64,000 nucleotides of DNA, taken from contig NC_077245.1 in assembly GCF_947179165.1 (NCBI RefSeq), positions 19,064,740 to 19,128,739 on the forward strand, in the 5' to 3' direction. Made by a program: the position numbers and the translations under genes. Shown here one piece after another: positions 1 through 11,130 of this stretch (within the stretch, counting starts at the first letter, position 1; each line of letters opens with the position of its first letter). Below the pieces are notes generated by a model. It saw nothing but the letters and a program-made list of their open reading frames with translations. It was not told where the DNA came from and made no database searches. Source of the DNA: Solanum dulcamara (Eukaryota; Streptophyta; Magnoliopsida; Solanales; Solanaceae).

Positions 1-636
1 AACGCAAAGTACACTGAAGTTCTCTTTCTCGAATGAGAGCTCCATGCCGCAAACATGGAGTACACTAAGAGGACCCTCCACGAACGCGGACCTGACCACA
101 GTGGTCGGGAGAAGAAAAGAACACTACACCAGAATAACAGTCCAAGTTTAAGAAAAATTCTTAGAACGGACCTTCAAAAATTATTTGGGGTCGATAAAAA
201 TAAATTGGATATTCTATTACATTGAATTCGATAATTCGTACTCCATGAAATCATCGGATTTATAAAAAAAATAGTTATAACGAAATTACCCTCCTAGACT
301 CCTTTTAGGCCTAAAACTCAATTTTTAGCCTATTTTTTCTCAAAATAAAAACTAAGGTCTCAGAGCTCTAAGTCAATGCTCAACTAGACCAAATTTGACG
401 TTCCGAACGCAATAGACTTGAAGGAATTCGTATCCGACGCTCGAATCTCAATATGTTGATTAAAGTCAACTCTATGAATGTAATTTCTTACTCAAGACCT
501 CAGATCGCAAAATCCCACCTAATCGCATCGAAACCATGCCAATCATCCCCATATCACAAACAAGGTATCAGAACACTATGGGGAAGGGAAAAATGGTTAT
601 TTTTCACTGAAAAGTAATTTTTCAAGAATTGGAACA
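1..636 (-). repeat. Ty3/gypsy 3' untranslated/LTR-like end, cut by window edge
   Basis: No open frame of note lies here. The stretch sits directly downstream, in minus-strand sense, of the gypsy integrase tail that begins near 1130. That is where the 3' LTR of that element would lie. Read on the minus strand, the sequence from 636 starts TGTTCC, a plausible LTR start. The left end of the repeat is outside the window, so the boundary and the family cannot be proved. Confidence 0.4.
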
Positions 637-1490
637 TTATATCATCCACTACTAAAATACACGTTCCTTCTCCAATGAAAAGTAAAGTAAAGTACCAGTA
701 GGGGCAAAATATTGAGGATATCTACAACGCATGTAGGACTCCACCTTCCATGTAGCCTTTTTAATAAGTCGATGCCTCCACTGCACTTTCACTGAATCAA
801 TATGCTTTGATCTCAATTTCCTAGTCTGTCAATCTAAGATAGCACCAGGTTCCTCCTCAAATGACAAGTCCTGATCTAAAACAATCGAGTCTCACTGAAT
901 CACATGAGAATCATCATGCCGATACCGTTTATGCATCTATATATGGAATACTGGGTGAAAAACTAAAAGGCTTAGGGGCAAGGCCAATCTGTAGGCCACC
1001 TCCCCATACTTCTCTAACATCTCAAAAGGACTAATAAACCTCAGACTGAGCTTTTTCTTCCTCTCGAATATCATGAAACCCTTAGTGGGAGACACCTTAA
1101 GCAACACTCGCTCACCAATAACAAATGACACATCATAAACATGCCTATCTACATAACTCTTTTGCCTATTCTAGGTAGCCACAAGGCGCCGCTAAATGAA
1201 CTTCACCTTATCTATGGCATCTCTTACAAATTGATACCCCAAGGTCGTACCCTAAAGAAATCAAACCATCCCACGAGAGAGCCTCCTTCATATAAGGTCT
1301 CAAATGGTGCCATATGAATAGTAGAATGATAGTTTTTATTATATGCAAACTCCACAAAAGGAAGAGAATGATTTCAATGACCACTAAAGTCCATAACATA
1401 AGCTCAGAGCATGTTCTCAAGCACTTGAATAATCCGCTCCGACTGTCCATCGATTTGAGGATGAAAAGTTGTGATCAACTCAAATTTGAG
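637..1490 (-). pseudogene. Ty3/gypsy integrase C-terminal fragment
   Basis: The minus strand at 1131-937 encodes a clear integrase C-terminal (GPY/F-type) module: GERVLLKVSPTKG, then a basic KKKLSLRFISPFE stretch, then AYRLALP and HPVFH. Further upstream on the same strand, 1450-1260, another frame reads the end of the catalytic core, with motifs like ERIIQVLENMLRA and EFAYN..YHSTIHMAPFE. The known role of the family is insertion of retrotransposon cDNA, with the C-terminal module contacting chromatin. Here the protein is split over at least two frames with stops, so it is a relic. The piece continues at 1726-1915 beyond an unexplained insert. Confidence 0.8.
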
Positions 1491-1725
1491 GATTGTTTGG
1501 TTGGCAAGCAAAAGCAAATGAAAGGAATTTTACTAATAGTTGCTTATAACCTTTGGTAGACAATGTAGCATGAAAAGTGAAGGTGCATGTGGCTCCAAGA
1601 TTTTCAAAAAGCTTTTTCGACTCTAATGTTGTTTTTTCGTTCCCTCTTTAGTGTTCATTATTTGTATTTCGATTCGATTAAATTTAAATTACATATTGCA
1701 AGGTATATATTTAAGAGCGATGATC
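1491..1725. other. unassigned insert within gypsy integrase relic
   Basis: About 235 bp separate the two halves of the integrase core. They match neither half and hold no convincing open frame. I could not see clear terminal repeats or a target-site duplication. It may be a small degenerate transposon, or simply a strongly diverged part of the integrase. Confidence 0.3.
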
Positions 1726-1915
1726 GTCTTTTTCTGCATAGAACTCCAGAAATAATAGGTAAACTGCGTACCTCTATTAGGCACGATAAAAATGGGCACT
1801 CCATGCAACCGAACTATCTCACGGATGTAGATCCTAGCCAACTACTCCTCATTACAACTAGTCTTTACCGGAATGAAATGAGCTGATTTGGTCAACTAAT
1901 TCATAATCCCTAAAC
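1726..1915 (-). pseudogene. Ty3/gypsy integrase catalytic-core fragment
   Basis: Minus-strand translation gives the recognisable core stretch [24 protein letters not shown] and NRGTQFT. In the family these residues surround the second catalytic aspartate, normally in an SDRGTQF context. Here that Asp position reads Asn. A stop codon lies just before the YIREIV motif. The fragment is collinear with the C-terminal piece at 637-1490 and belongs to the same dead element. Confidence 0.7.
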
Positions 1916-1932
1916 TGAATCATGCTTAGCCA

Positions 1933-2065
1933 ACCTGAGTCGGTCTTGTCGGGGTTTCAACCTCTTTTCTCTATTTTTGGGTCCTTAGAGCTCGGTATAG
2001 GCAATTTTGAGATAGTTTTTAAAGTCTTGTTGATTGGGTAAGTATTTTTAACCTAGAATCTTCAA
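1933..2065 (+). repeat. gypsy LTR block, first of two copies
   Basis: A stretch of 133 bp is repeated at 3411-3544 with only scattered substitutions. Both copies share a GGGGTTTCAACC run, an ATTTTTGGG run and a TAAGTATTTTTAACC run. The second copy lies inside the large plus-strand LTR relic, so the first is probably a broken piece of a related LTR. Confidence 0.6.
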
Positions 2066-2593
2066 AACTAAATGCCCTCTATTTCTCCCTTTTTGTGATC
2101 GATTTGCGCCATGCAAGTGGACACTAGCGGCTGCAACTGGGTCGCATCTCTTTTTCAAAATATTAGTGAAAACTAAATGATCATAACTTTTAATTCTGAT
2201 ATCAGATATATAATCGATCAATGACATTGGATAGAAGACGTGAAGACCTTTAATTTAGTAGGTAATGGGACACAAAACTTTTCATGTTTTAAGATATATG
2301 CTTATTTGAAGTTGTCCCAAGTAAAAATTTATACCAAAACTCAATCAATAAATTTAAATAAGCTTTCAACTCATCTTTGTGCTATAGGATTCTTATAATT
2401 TTAATTCATATTCAAAAACTCTTTCTACACTAAAAATTTGACCTTAACACCTAAATAAATTAGTATCGATTTTCAAGAATTTATTGGGCATTGCTAATGA
2501 TTTGTAAGACCTATGATCCTAGAGCATCGATAGTACTTTGTCAAGTCCCAATTTGCCTAAGTGGTGAGCACGCTCTACATTTCTTTGTGTAGG
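2066..2593 (+). other. gypsy LTR debris, no gene seen
   Basis: This stretch continues from the repeated LTR block and carries a short GC-richer segment at about 2105-2150 followed by AT-rich DNA. It resembles a U5/R portion of a gypsy LTR, but no terminus is visible and no coding signal was found. Confidence 0.3.
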
Positions 2594-3274
2594 TGTAATG
2601 ATCCTGAAGGACATTTTAAATTATTTTTAAAATGATTATTTTATCCCTTCTAATAGTTGCTTCGAATCATATTTGATTTGTGTGTGGTATTAGTTTTGAA
2701 AATTCTTTGAAAAATGTAGAGTTTTGGAAGATTTTGAGTTTTGAAGGCCAAAGTTGTTCAAAAGTAGTATTTGGTAAGAATCTGATCTATGAGTCTCGAA
2801 ATATAATTTCGTCAGTTCCATCAGATTTGGAATGTGAAATTTGGTCTAGGAGAATCATTGTTTATGAATTTGGATTTGTTTTGAGGATTTGAGGTCTTAA
2901 GTAGGAAGTTTGAGTTATTTTAGACTAAGGTTTGACTTTGGTGAATATTCAGAGTTTGGATTTTCAGATTAGATTTCCGATGAATCCATTGGATTCGGGA
3001 GGTGATATTAGGCCTAGAAGAAGTCTTAGTGTATTTTTTGGGAGCTCCGAGGGCATTTTGGTGTTTTTGAGTTCCAAACTAATTTTATTGTGACTAAACT
3101 GATTTTGGGTCAAGGAGATCATGAATTTGAATTTTGACGATTCCATTGAGTCCAGAACAACTAATTAATGTGGTACTATATATGGTTTGTATGCACAGGA
3201 TTCCGAACGAATTCTGAAGGTTTATCAGGTGAAAACTTGAACTTGGATTAAGTTGTTGTGTAACTGGTGTCAAG

Positions 3275-3410
3275 CTTCGCAATCGCGGAAGGGCAGTCAC
3301 TTTTGCAACTATTGCTTTTGCAATAATCTTCCACTTGTACGAATGCTATCAATTTTGTGGGGTTCGCTTAAGCGTCTATTGGTCGCGATCGTGATAGTCG
3401 CGAAAGTGAC
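3275..3410. repeat. GC-rich self-complementary module in LTR
   Basis: Within AT-rich LTR sequence this short stretch is rich in GCGA/TCGC steps, for example CGCAATCGCGGAAGG near 3278 and GTCGCGATCGTGATAGTCGCG near 3382. The TCGCGA units can pair with each other, so the transcript could fold. Function is unknown. Confidence 0.5.
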
Positions 3411-4239
3411 ACCTGAGTGGGTTTTATCGGGGTTTCAACCCCTTTTCTCTATTTTTGGGACCCTAAATCTCGGGATAGGCAATTTTGAGGTGATTTTTCA
3501 AGTCTTGTTGATTGGATAAGTATTTTTAACCTAGAATCTTCAATAACCGTTGATTAAATTGTGATTTCAACTTTGAATTCTTGATTTTTGACTTCAAATT
3601 TTGAAAATTTCTTAAGAATTTAAAGTTTTTGTAAATTGGTGATTATGGAGTGTTTTTGACTCCATTTTTGAAATAGTTTTCACTAATGAATTTCAATTGC
3701 CTTGAGGTACATTTTAAAGTAAGAAATCCCATAATTTAATCCCGTTTTCAGAATTAAATTTTTTAACCGTTTTGACACTTTTGTTTGAATTTTGTGAATT
3801 TGGTGTTGTTAATACTGTATTTTTTATTGAGAATCATTAATTGAATATATTTTATTGATCCGAAAAGCCGACGTAAAGGGAAGACCCATGTTTCAGAGTT
3901 GCTTGTGATTGATTTGAGGTTAGTGAACTTCTAAACCTTCATTAAAGCTCGTAGAATCTCATATTTCTTGTTACGTGTATTGGGGAGTAATGAAAATTGG
4001 TTTGGATACTTGTTCATTTTGATTGATCTTAACAATGAAAAAGAGGGGTAATAATATAGAAATTTGATGATTTATATCTGTGTGATCGATGTGATGATGA
4101 CTTTGATATATTGTGGACATGTGAAGTGATTATCTTGATATAAAATGTGTATCATTGTTGATATCATCATATTATCGTGATTTGTATGAACATTACTTAT
4201 TTATATTGATTCTAATATACTGTGATGAGATTGAAATGA

Positions 4240-4410
4240 TCATGATGCCGAAGGAAAATAGTTCCGACGATGCCGAAGGGAAATGCTTTCAGAGATGTCG
4301 AAGAAAAATAGTTTCGGCGAATGATGATTATGCCGAAAAAATGGTTCTAGCAATGTCAAAGAGAAATGATTCCGGTGATGTCGAAGGGAAATGGTTCCAG
4401 AGAATACATG
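4240..4410 (+). repeat. degenerate ~25-35-bp minisatellite inside LTR
   Basis: About six imperfect copies of a unit like GATGCCGAAGGGAAATGGTTCCG follow each other. The copies differ by substitutions and small indels, so the array is old. It lies in the non-coding body of the LTR relic. Confidence 0.7.
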
Positions 4411-5125
4411 GACCATGTGAGTTCCATGGATTCCAGCCTGCTAGTCAGAGGATGTGTATCATTAGGACTGACATACGTGACATTTCATTGCATATCATTT
4501 GTCATTTGTAGATTGTGTTTACCCCTCATTTGTTTTGTGAATGATACTATTGAACTTGAGGTGATTTGATTGAGACGATGTTGAGCTATTCCTAATTTCG
4601 AGATACATCTTATATGAACTGTTAGATTGGACTGATTACTATGCAGGTTATAGTTGAGGAGGTTTGGTTGGGATGACAAGAGTACTTGTATTCGATTTAG
4701 CTTTGCTTAGTGTTAGTAGTCCGCTTGTTGAGTACCCTGTTGTTTGGTACTCACTCATTGCTTCTACACTAGTGTAGGTTGTGAGCCCGGATCTGTGTGA
4801 TTTCTAGCATTCTTACTACATCCGAGTCTTATGTTTTAATGTTGAGGTAGCTGTTGCATCTTTCCGGCGGACACCTCTTACTCTATTTATGTTTTAGTTC
4901 TGTTCTTAAGACAAATACATTGTGACTGTAATTTCTTTTCACTTATTCTATTTTACTTTATCGGCTTGTACACATGACAACTAGTTTTGGGGGATTTTGA
5001 GTTTACTTATCCTCTTTCTCTTAAATTATGTATCGTATTGTCTTATTTATTCCGCATTTATTTTTCATTGGATTTTAGGCTGACTCCTCTCGGTGGATTG
5101 AGATGAGTGCCATTGTAGGTGAAAT

Positions 5126-5690
5126 GTCTTATTTGATATGTTATATATCAATGACTTATTTTGATTGTTCTAAATCTTTTTCTTTAATTAGTGTGTACAG
5201 CTAGGTTTTTTTTGGGGTAAACAATTTGGATATTTAAATTCCATGATAAGCTCACTACTCGACTTGATTGCATATTGTACTCCCATGGGTCATGCAGGTG
5301 AACCCTACATTTGTTTGTGTGTAGGGCTATATATCAATATATATTTAATATGACTTGTTTTGATTGTTCTAAATCATCTTTTTTAGTCCATACGGATATA
5401 TAGGTTCTTGTTTCAGGTGGTTAAACAATTTGGATGTCTAGATTTCATTGATCACTAGGCTTGGTTGTCGATGGGTATTATTCCTATGGACCATGGGTGG
5501 ACTCTACATTTTTTTATGTGTAGTTGAGATATCTTGATTTAATTTCCTATATATCAAAATATGTTTAACATGAATTATTTTGATTGTTATTGATATGCTC
5601 CATTCATTCATACAAATAGGTCCCATTATAGTTGGGCAGGAATTTTGAATATTTAGATTACATGATACACTTGTTTAGTGGACGAATCCA
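5126..5690 (+). repeat. diverged tandem repeat, ~200-220-bp period
   Basis: The phrase TGACTTATTTTGATTGTTC recurs near 5152, 5352 and 5571. Each copy is followed in order by an ACAATTTGGATAT.TA-like string, a CATGATAAGCTC/CATTGATCACTAG-like string and an ACCCTACATTTGTTTGTGTG-like string. At least two and a half units are present. The unit is not coding. Confidence 0.6.
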
Positions 5691-7274
5691 GAGATTTATA
5701 TACAGAAATTTATATATAATAAAAAAATTATATTTATTTTATTTTTCGATAAAAGATATTCAATTGACTACTCTTGATTCTACATAACTCTCCCCTGGGG
5801 CTTACAATTAATTCGTCTTGTATCTCTCCCTCACCCATTTTTGTGTAAAATGCATAAATTGACATTACAATTCTTGTCAAATAGATATTTTATGTATAGT
5901 CATAATTCAAATTTCTTGAAGTTACAATGAGTATTAACTACTCATGTTGCTGATTGCCGGTCTGATGCCTAGCATGTATTCCACGTTAGTATTGTTGTCT
6001 CAAACGTTGTTTGCCTTTTAGGTTGAAAATTCATAGACATGTTCAGATTAAAATGAAAGAGATATGTCATAGTTTGGGATCCAATACAATGACAAATGAA
6101 AGGGATTATTAATTGTAAAGTTAGGTAATAACGTAGACAAGTGCAAAAAATTGTTACAATTTCAATTCATTTTTTGAATAAGAGTTGTAGAATACTCCAG
6201 AACAAACCACCTTTAGTTTAATCTTTAACAAGTGTCTATAAATGCAAATTTTGTTAGGTAATGTTAACGGTGAAAACACAAGGCTAGTGGAAATGTAGGA
6301 CAAGGTCAGTATTTGAAGTGCAAAATTGTAGTTTAAGAGTATAAAATAAAAATTGTGGAAATATTTCATCAAAAAGCATGTGTGTTCGAGTGGTAGAATT
6401 ATCCAAAGTCAAAAAAATATATACTTATGTTTGATTTCAAGTAGCTACATTTTTTATATATATTTCTGAAAAATCGACAGACTAAAAGGGTTGGTTGTCC
6501 CTCAGTTTTAACCGACTCTATGTGTCGATTTCATGAAAATGACAAAGGCAAAACCGATGATGCACAGTCCGTCGCTTTGACATCAATTTTCCTTAAAAAA
6601 TTGACTTTGTTCGTCGATTTTGATTAATTTTTTGATAGCGTAGGTACTTTTTATTTTACGTCTAACATATATATATCGATTTATTTTATTCATTGGTAAT
6701 AATTAAAAAAATGAAAAGATTGGTTTTGCTCAGATTCAAACCCTCGATTTTTCATAATTTTCACCTTCTTAATTGAACACAAGATTACACACATAGATGC
6801 TGAGCAAAATATCTAAATGATATTAAAAAAGAGTTATTTGGAAATGATTTATTCCTCGAAGATGTGAGTTGTTCTTTAATTATTTTTTTTTGTCTTCTTC
6901 CAATTTTGGTGTGAAATGTTCATTGAACAGTGTTGTTGATAAATGAAGAAATTAATACATAAGATTGAGAACCAACTAAAGAACAAAAAATAACACCAAG
7001 AAATTAACAGAAGATGGTAAAAAGAACTTGTAGAGAATAAAACAAGCATTATAATTTTAAATGCCACATACTTATTCGTATTTGGTATGTACACTGAACT
7101 AAGTAATTCAACTATAAAAAATACAAACTAAAATGAAATTTTTTATCACTTAATGGATCATTTGATTTGAAGACAAGTTATGATGAAATTAATAATGCTA
7201 AAATTAATTATCCTAATATTATTTATTGTTGACTATTTGATTTGTTAAATTAAAAATAATATAAAGTATTTGAT
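5691..7274. other. AT-rich intergenic DNA, no gene seen
   Basis: No credible coding frame. Around 6470-6640 there are repeated CGAC/GTCG-containing phrases in both orientations, such as ATCGACAGAC, CCGTCGCTTTGAC and TCGTCGATTTTGATT. They resemble the interior of a small foldback or MITE-type element, but no ends were found. Confidence 0.5.
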
Positions 7275-7277
7275 TTG

Positions 7278-7347
7278 TTTCCAAGGCTTGAACCCGTGAG
7301 GTCACATGACAACAACTTTATCAGTTATTTCAAGACTCCCCTTCATA
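7278..7347 (-). mobile_element. truncated SINE head (Solanaceae SolS/TS-like)
   Basis: Read on the minus strand, this piece gives a SINE-like start with AAAGTTGTTGTCATGTGACC and then the polymerase III B-box-like string GGGTTCAAGCC. The order and spacing match the tRNA-derived head of SINEs I associate with Solanaceae. The 3' body and poly(A)-type tail are missing, so the copy is truncated and cannot move. It is not a tRNA gene, since no cloverleaf or anticodon arm is present. Confidence 0.55.
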
Positions 7348-8081
7348 TTAAAAATAATATACATTGCATAATTTCTAAAAATAAATTATTTATTTTAAAA
7401 AAATACCAGCCACTTTATCTGACCTTTTACATTTCAACGTGTTATATTTATTTTGCGATTAAACTATACTTTCAACTTGCTAGAATTACTAAATACATTC
7501 CCCAATTCTCGATTTATGTCTTGTGTCGGATAAAATTTCACAGCTAAACAATAAATCTTCATTCTAATCTTATTTAGCTACTGATTATAAAAAAAATCAA
7601 TTGGATAGGAGTTCTTTAGCGATGGATTAGGTAGGATCGATAAATTCCGTAGCAAAGTTCAATATTTTTAGTATTGATTATCTAGTTTTTAAAAAATATA
7701 AAACTATTAAAAAAAATGCTGATATAAATAACACAGTCAGCGGATATTTTATTTTGTTCTGTAAATATATTGTCGCAGAGAAACGGACAGTAGAGTACTA
7801 GATTGTCTATGCTTTGAAGAATGTCGAAAAATGAGTTTTTTGAAGAAAGGGTTTGAGTTTGTACTTTTGCCATTTAATTTATTTTATTTTTGAATTAATT
7901 ATCTCAAAAATAACTTGCCTTAATACTAATTAATTTTGAAGTAAATTATTACGGACTTTATAATCAAACAAGAAATTAAGAGATACTAAAAATTTATCTC
8001 AGACTTATCTCCTCTTATTATTCATCATACCAAACGTGTCTCGTTCACATGTAAGACTTGTTTGTATAAAATTTCATGTGT
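7348..8081. other. AT-rich intergenic DNA, no gene seen
   Basis: Low-complexity AT-rich sequence up to the target-site duplication of copia-1. No coding or RNA signal recognised. Confidence 0.5.
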
Positions 8082-8086
8082 AGGAC

Positions 8087-8245
8087 TATTAGAATATATG
8101 AAAATATATTCTGGCAGATCGTATATATTTAGTTCCTAATATATAGATATTTAGTTTCCTTAATTATAGCCTATTTATACTTTTGTATTTTGTGTATATA
8201 AACTGATGAGGTTAATGAAATAAATCAAGGGATTAATCTCTTTCA
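8087..8245 (+). repeat. copia-1 5' LTR
   Basis: 159-bp direct repeat of 12641-12809. A TATA-like TATATAAAC lies at 8195-8203, a likely transcription start region. It starts TA while the 3' copy starts TG, so the G was lost here by mutation. Confidence 0.93.
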
Positions 8246-8257
8246 TGGTATCAACTA
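8246..8257 (+). other. copia-1 primer binding site
   Basis: TGGTATCA immediately follows the LTR end and matches the start of the site complementary to plant initiator Met tRNA. The last four bases are diverged. Confidence 0.8.
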
Positions 8258-8343
8258 TCTAGGGCACGATCCGACCTTCATTCTTCTCGGATTCCCATTA
8301 CCGCCGCTCCTCCCCTCTCCCTCTTCCTCTCTTCTCAATCATC

Positions 8344-9090
8344 ATGTCTAACTCCAAATCTTCCTTTCATCCTACTCTTCCAGTATCCAACATCAAGAAC
8401 CATGTTTCCATCACTCTTGAGATGGAAAACGTACAATATTCCACATGGGCGAAACTCTTTAAGATTCATGCAAGATCCCATCGGGTAATTGATCATATTA
8501 ATGCTCCGACAGCGGGCACGGAGAAACGGCCTCAACAAGAGGAGGACAAAGAGCTGTGGTCCACCCTTGACGCCACTGTTCTCCAATGGCTCTATGCTAC
8601 TATCTCTCATGATTTTTTGCATACAATTTTTGAACCCGACACCACGGTGATGGAGGCTTGGAATCGCTTGCGTGATATATTCCAGGATAATAAACACTCT
8701 CGTGCTTTCACCCTTGAGTACGACTTTACTCATGTAGACATGACAGATTTTCTGAATGTCTCTTCTTATTGTCAACATCTAAAATCTATGGTGGATCAAC
8801 TCAAGAATGTCAGCTCCCCGGTTGCTAACGATCGACTAGTTCTTCAACTGATCTCTCGCCTTACTGAGCCCTACCAAGGTGTAGCCCCTCTTATTCGCCA
8901 TCGTGACCCTTTGCCTCAATTTTATCAAGCCCGTTCGATGTTCACTCTTGAGGAGGCTGACTGTGCTAAGAAAGCGGCCCAAATCTCCTCCGCTGCCTTA
9001 GTCGCTCGCTCGTCCGAGGGTCCTCCTAATGTTCCTGATAATTCCTCTTCCAACCACAATACTAATAGTGGGAAGAGGAACCACAACTGA
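8344..9090 (+). pseudogene. copia-1 gag (capsid) region
   Basis: A 248-residue open stretch starts at the first ATG after the primer site. It carries the copia gag fold signature: an early region reading YSTWAKLFKIHARSH, then DATVLQWLYATI and AWNRLRDIFQDN. In the family this protein packages the RNA. A Gly/Asn/Ser-rich tail leads to a TGA at 9088. The same frame continues beyond it through 9091-9447 with more stops into the protease, so gag and pol were one polyprotein. The zinc-knuckle region is not recognisable in the decayed linker. Confidence 0.85.
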
Positions 9091-9447
9091 AGCAATAATG
9101 GCGAAAAGTATCGCGGCAACAATGGTGGTCGTGGAGGCAGCAAATGAGCTGCCAGCATTGGCGGTAATGCAGGCTTTGGTGGTTAGCTCGGAGGCGGCAA
9201 CAGCCGCGACATTGGGCAGCAGTCTGCGGGGAAGAACCCTCCGTCCTATTCTCTATGGGCTGGTGGGCAGCAGTGGCCGTGGATAGCATTATGGGGTCCT
9301 TAGGCTATACTGCCGTGTCCATATCCTTCAACTTCTTGGTCCTGACCAAATTATGGACAAGAGCAGCCACCACGAGCGGGTGTTCTTGGCCCCTGACCTC
9401 AGCAGGCCTACACGACAGCCCCTAGTCCTAAGGATATTGAAGCTTCC

Positions 9448-9879
9448 ATGCATACTCTTGGGATCACTCCTCCGGATGTAAATTGGTACATGGACACCGG
9501 TCCCACTTCTCATATGACATCCACACAAGGTAACCTCATATTTTATTTTAATAAGAGCAATAAACATGGTATAATTCATGGTAATGGTAAATCAATTCCA
9601 ATTCATGGCTATGGTCACACGACTTTGTCTTCCCTGTGTCCTCCCTTGCACTTAAACAATGTTCTTCATGCCCCTCACCTTGTTAAAAATTTGGCGTCCG
9701 TCCGTAAATTTACCACTAATAACTCTGTCTCTGTTAATTTTGATCCCTTTGGATTTTCTGTGAAGGATTTTCAGATAGGGAGGTTGGTAATGAGGTGTAA
9801 CAGTCGGGGAGAGCTTTATCCAATCATCAATTCAGTCACTTCACCATCTACCTTTGCTGCTTTAACACCATCTCTTTGA
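9448..9879 (+). pseudogene. copia-1 protease region
   Basis: The aspartic protease start is visible as WYMDTGPTSHMT, where the family normally has DSGA or DTGA. The catalytic Asp is kept but the Ala after DTG is Pro. The following NVLHAPHLVKNLASV is the usual downstream protease motif. The frame ends with a TGA at 9877-9879 just before HVRLGHPG, a place where the family has Trp. The stop is therefore probably a Trp codon changed by G-to-A. Confidence 0.85.
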
Positions 9880-10710
9880 CATGTTCGTTTGGGTCACCCA
9901 GGAGCACCTGTGTTAAATTCCCTTAGGAAGAATAAATTGATTGATTATAATCAAAGTAGAGATGTTTGTATTTGTCATTCTTGTCCTCTTGGAAAACATG
10001 TTAAGTTGTCATTTTATGCTTCGAATTCTAGCACTCTTATGCCATTTGATATTATACATAGTGATCTCTGGACATCACCCGTTTTGAGTTCTTCAGGTCA
10101 TCGATATTATATCTTGTTTATGGATGATTATTCTAAATTCTTGTGGACGTTTCCTTTATCGCAAAAATCACAAACCTTTTCCACATTTTTAACTTTCAAG
10201 ACATTTATTCGAACTCACTTTGAGCGAGACATCAAAAATATTCAATGTGATAATGGCACGAAATTTGATAATGGCCCCTTTTGGAACTTCTGTAAAGCCA
10301 ATGGTCTGTAATTTCGATTGTCATGTCCTCACACATCTCCTCAAAAAGAAAAAGCCAAAAACTAAATTCGTACGATTAATAACATTGTTCATACCTTATT
10401 GGCCCATGCTTCACTTCCTCCTTACTTTTGGCATCATGCTTTGCAAATGGTAACTTACCTTCTCAACATCTTTCTTCATAAACTGATAAACTATCAATCC
10501 CCTCTTCGCATTCTTTATCAGAAGGATCCCTCTTATTCTCATTTTCGTGTATTTGGGTATTTATGTTATCCTCTCATTCCCTCCACACTCATAAACAAAC
10601 TTTAATCTCGATCAACTCCGTGTTTTTTTTAGGATATCCATCACATCATCGTGGGTATAAATGATTTGATTTATCATCTCAAAAAATCATCATTAGCCAT
10701 TACGTAATAT
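9880..10710 (+). pseudogene. copia-1 GAG-pre-integrase and integrase
   Basis: The zinc-binding head is present: a His in RLGHPG and the pair CHSCPLGKH. The core follows with DIIHSDLW (first catalytic Asp), DDYSKFLWTF and then CDNGTKFDN (second Asp region). A TAA at 10309 sits where Gln is expected. The same frame resumes after it and shows the later integrase tail ASLPPYFWHHAL and FRVFGYLCYPL at about 10405-10580. The final catalytic Glu lies in the damaged stretch 10312-10390, where I read it only uncertainly. Confidence 0.85.
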
Positions 10711-11130
10711 TTGATGAGATGCAATTTCCTTTTGCCAAGTGACATACTCCTCAAAATCACACGTACTAATTTTTGGACGATGGACCCTCTCCCTATATGG
10801 TTCGTCATCTCACTACCTCCACAAACCCACTGGATCGCCACCTTTCTCCCACACCGTTGCCCATCCTGCCGTGCCCAGCCAGCGGAACTACCCCCTCAGC
10901 TAGGCAGAACTCTCCTTTGCTGTCTGCTGGGATGATCCCAGTGTCTTCTTTCTCTCTCCCACCTAGCTATCCTCCTCTACCCACTCCCGTCTCTCCCTCT
11001 AGTCTACCCACCGATCATGTTACTACCAGTCAGCACGGAATCTATAAGCCTAAGAGGTCCTTCAACCTTCTTACATCCATCTCGAAGTTCCCTCTATCCC
11101 ATAACCCCGTGTCTGTTCTTCACGATCCGA
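10711..11130 (+). other. copia-1 integrase-RT linker, Pro/Ser-rich
   Basis: Low-complexity Pro/Ser/Leu-rich translation, as usual between integrase and reverse transcriptase in copia elements. No separate gene is supported here. Confidence 0.6.

Larger units (their letters stand above)
2594..5125 (+). mobile_element. Ty3/gypsy LTR relic (about 2.5 kb, probably solo)
   Basis: The segment starts TGTAATGATCCTGAAGG, which looks like a gypsy LTR start in this plant group. It contains no coding frame and carries features typical of these long LTRs: a GC-rich self-complementary segment (3275-3410), a minisatellite (4240-4410) and a 3' part with the AGGCTGACTCC...GGTGGA...GAGTGCCAT string near 5077-5115. 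The right end is decayed; I place it near 5125, where the unrelated 200-bp-period repeat starts. No target-site duplication could be verified. Strand and family type are inferred from resemblance. Confidence 0.6.

Noticed and set aside
4240..4410. Regularly spaced repeats that might suggest CRISPR
   Set aside because: Units are adjacent, degenerate and without unique spacers; this is a plant LTR minisatellite.
8335..8778. 147-residue minus-strand frame opposite copia-1 gag
   Set aside because: Shadow of gag on the plus strand, which has clear family motifs.
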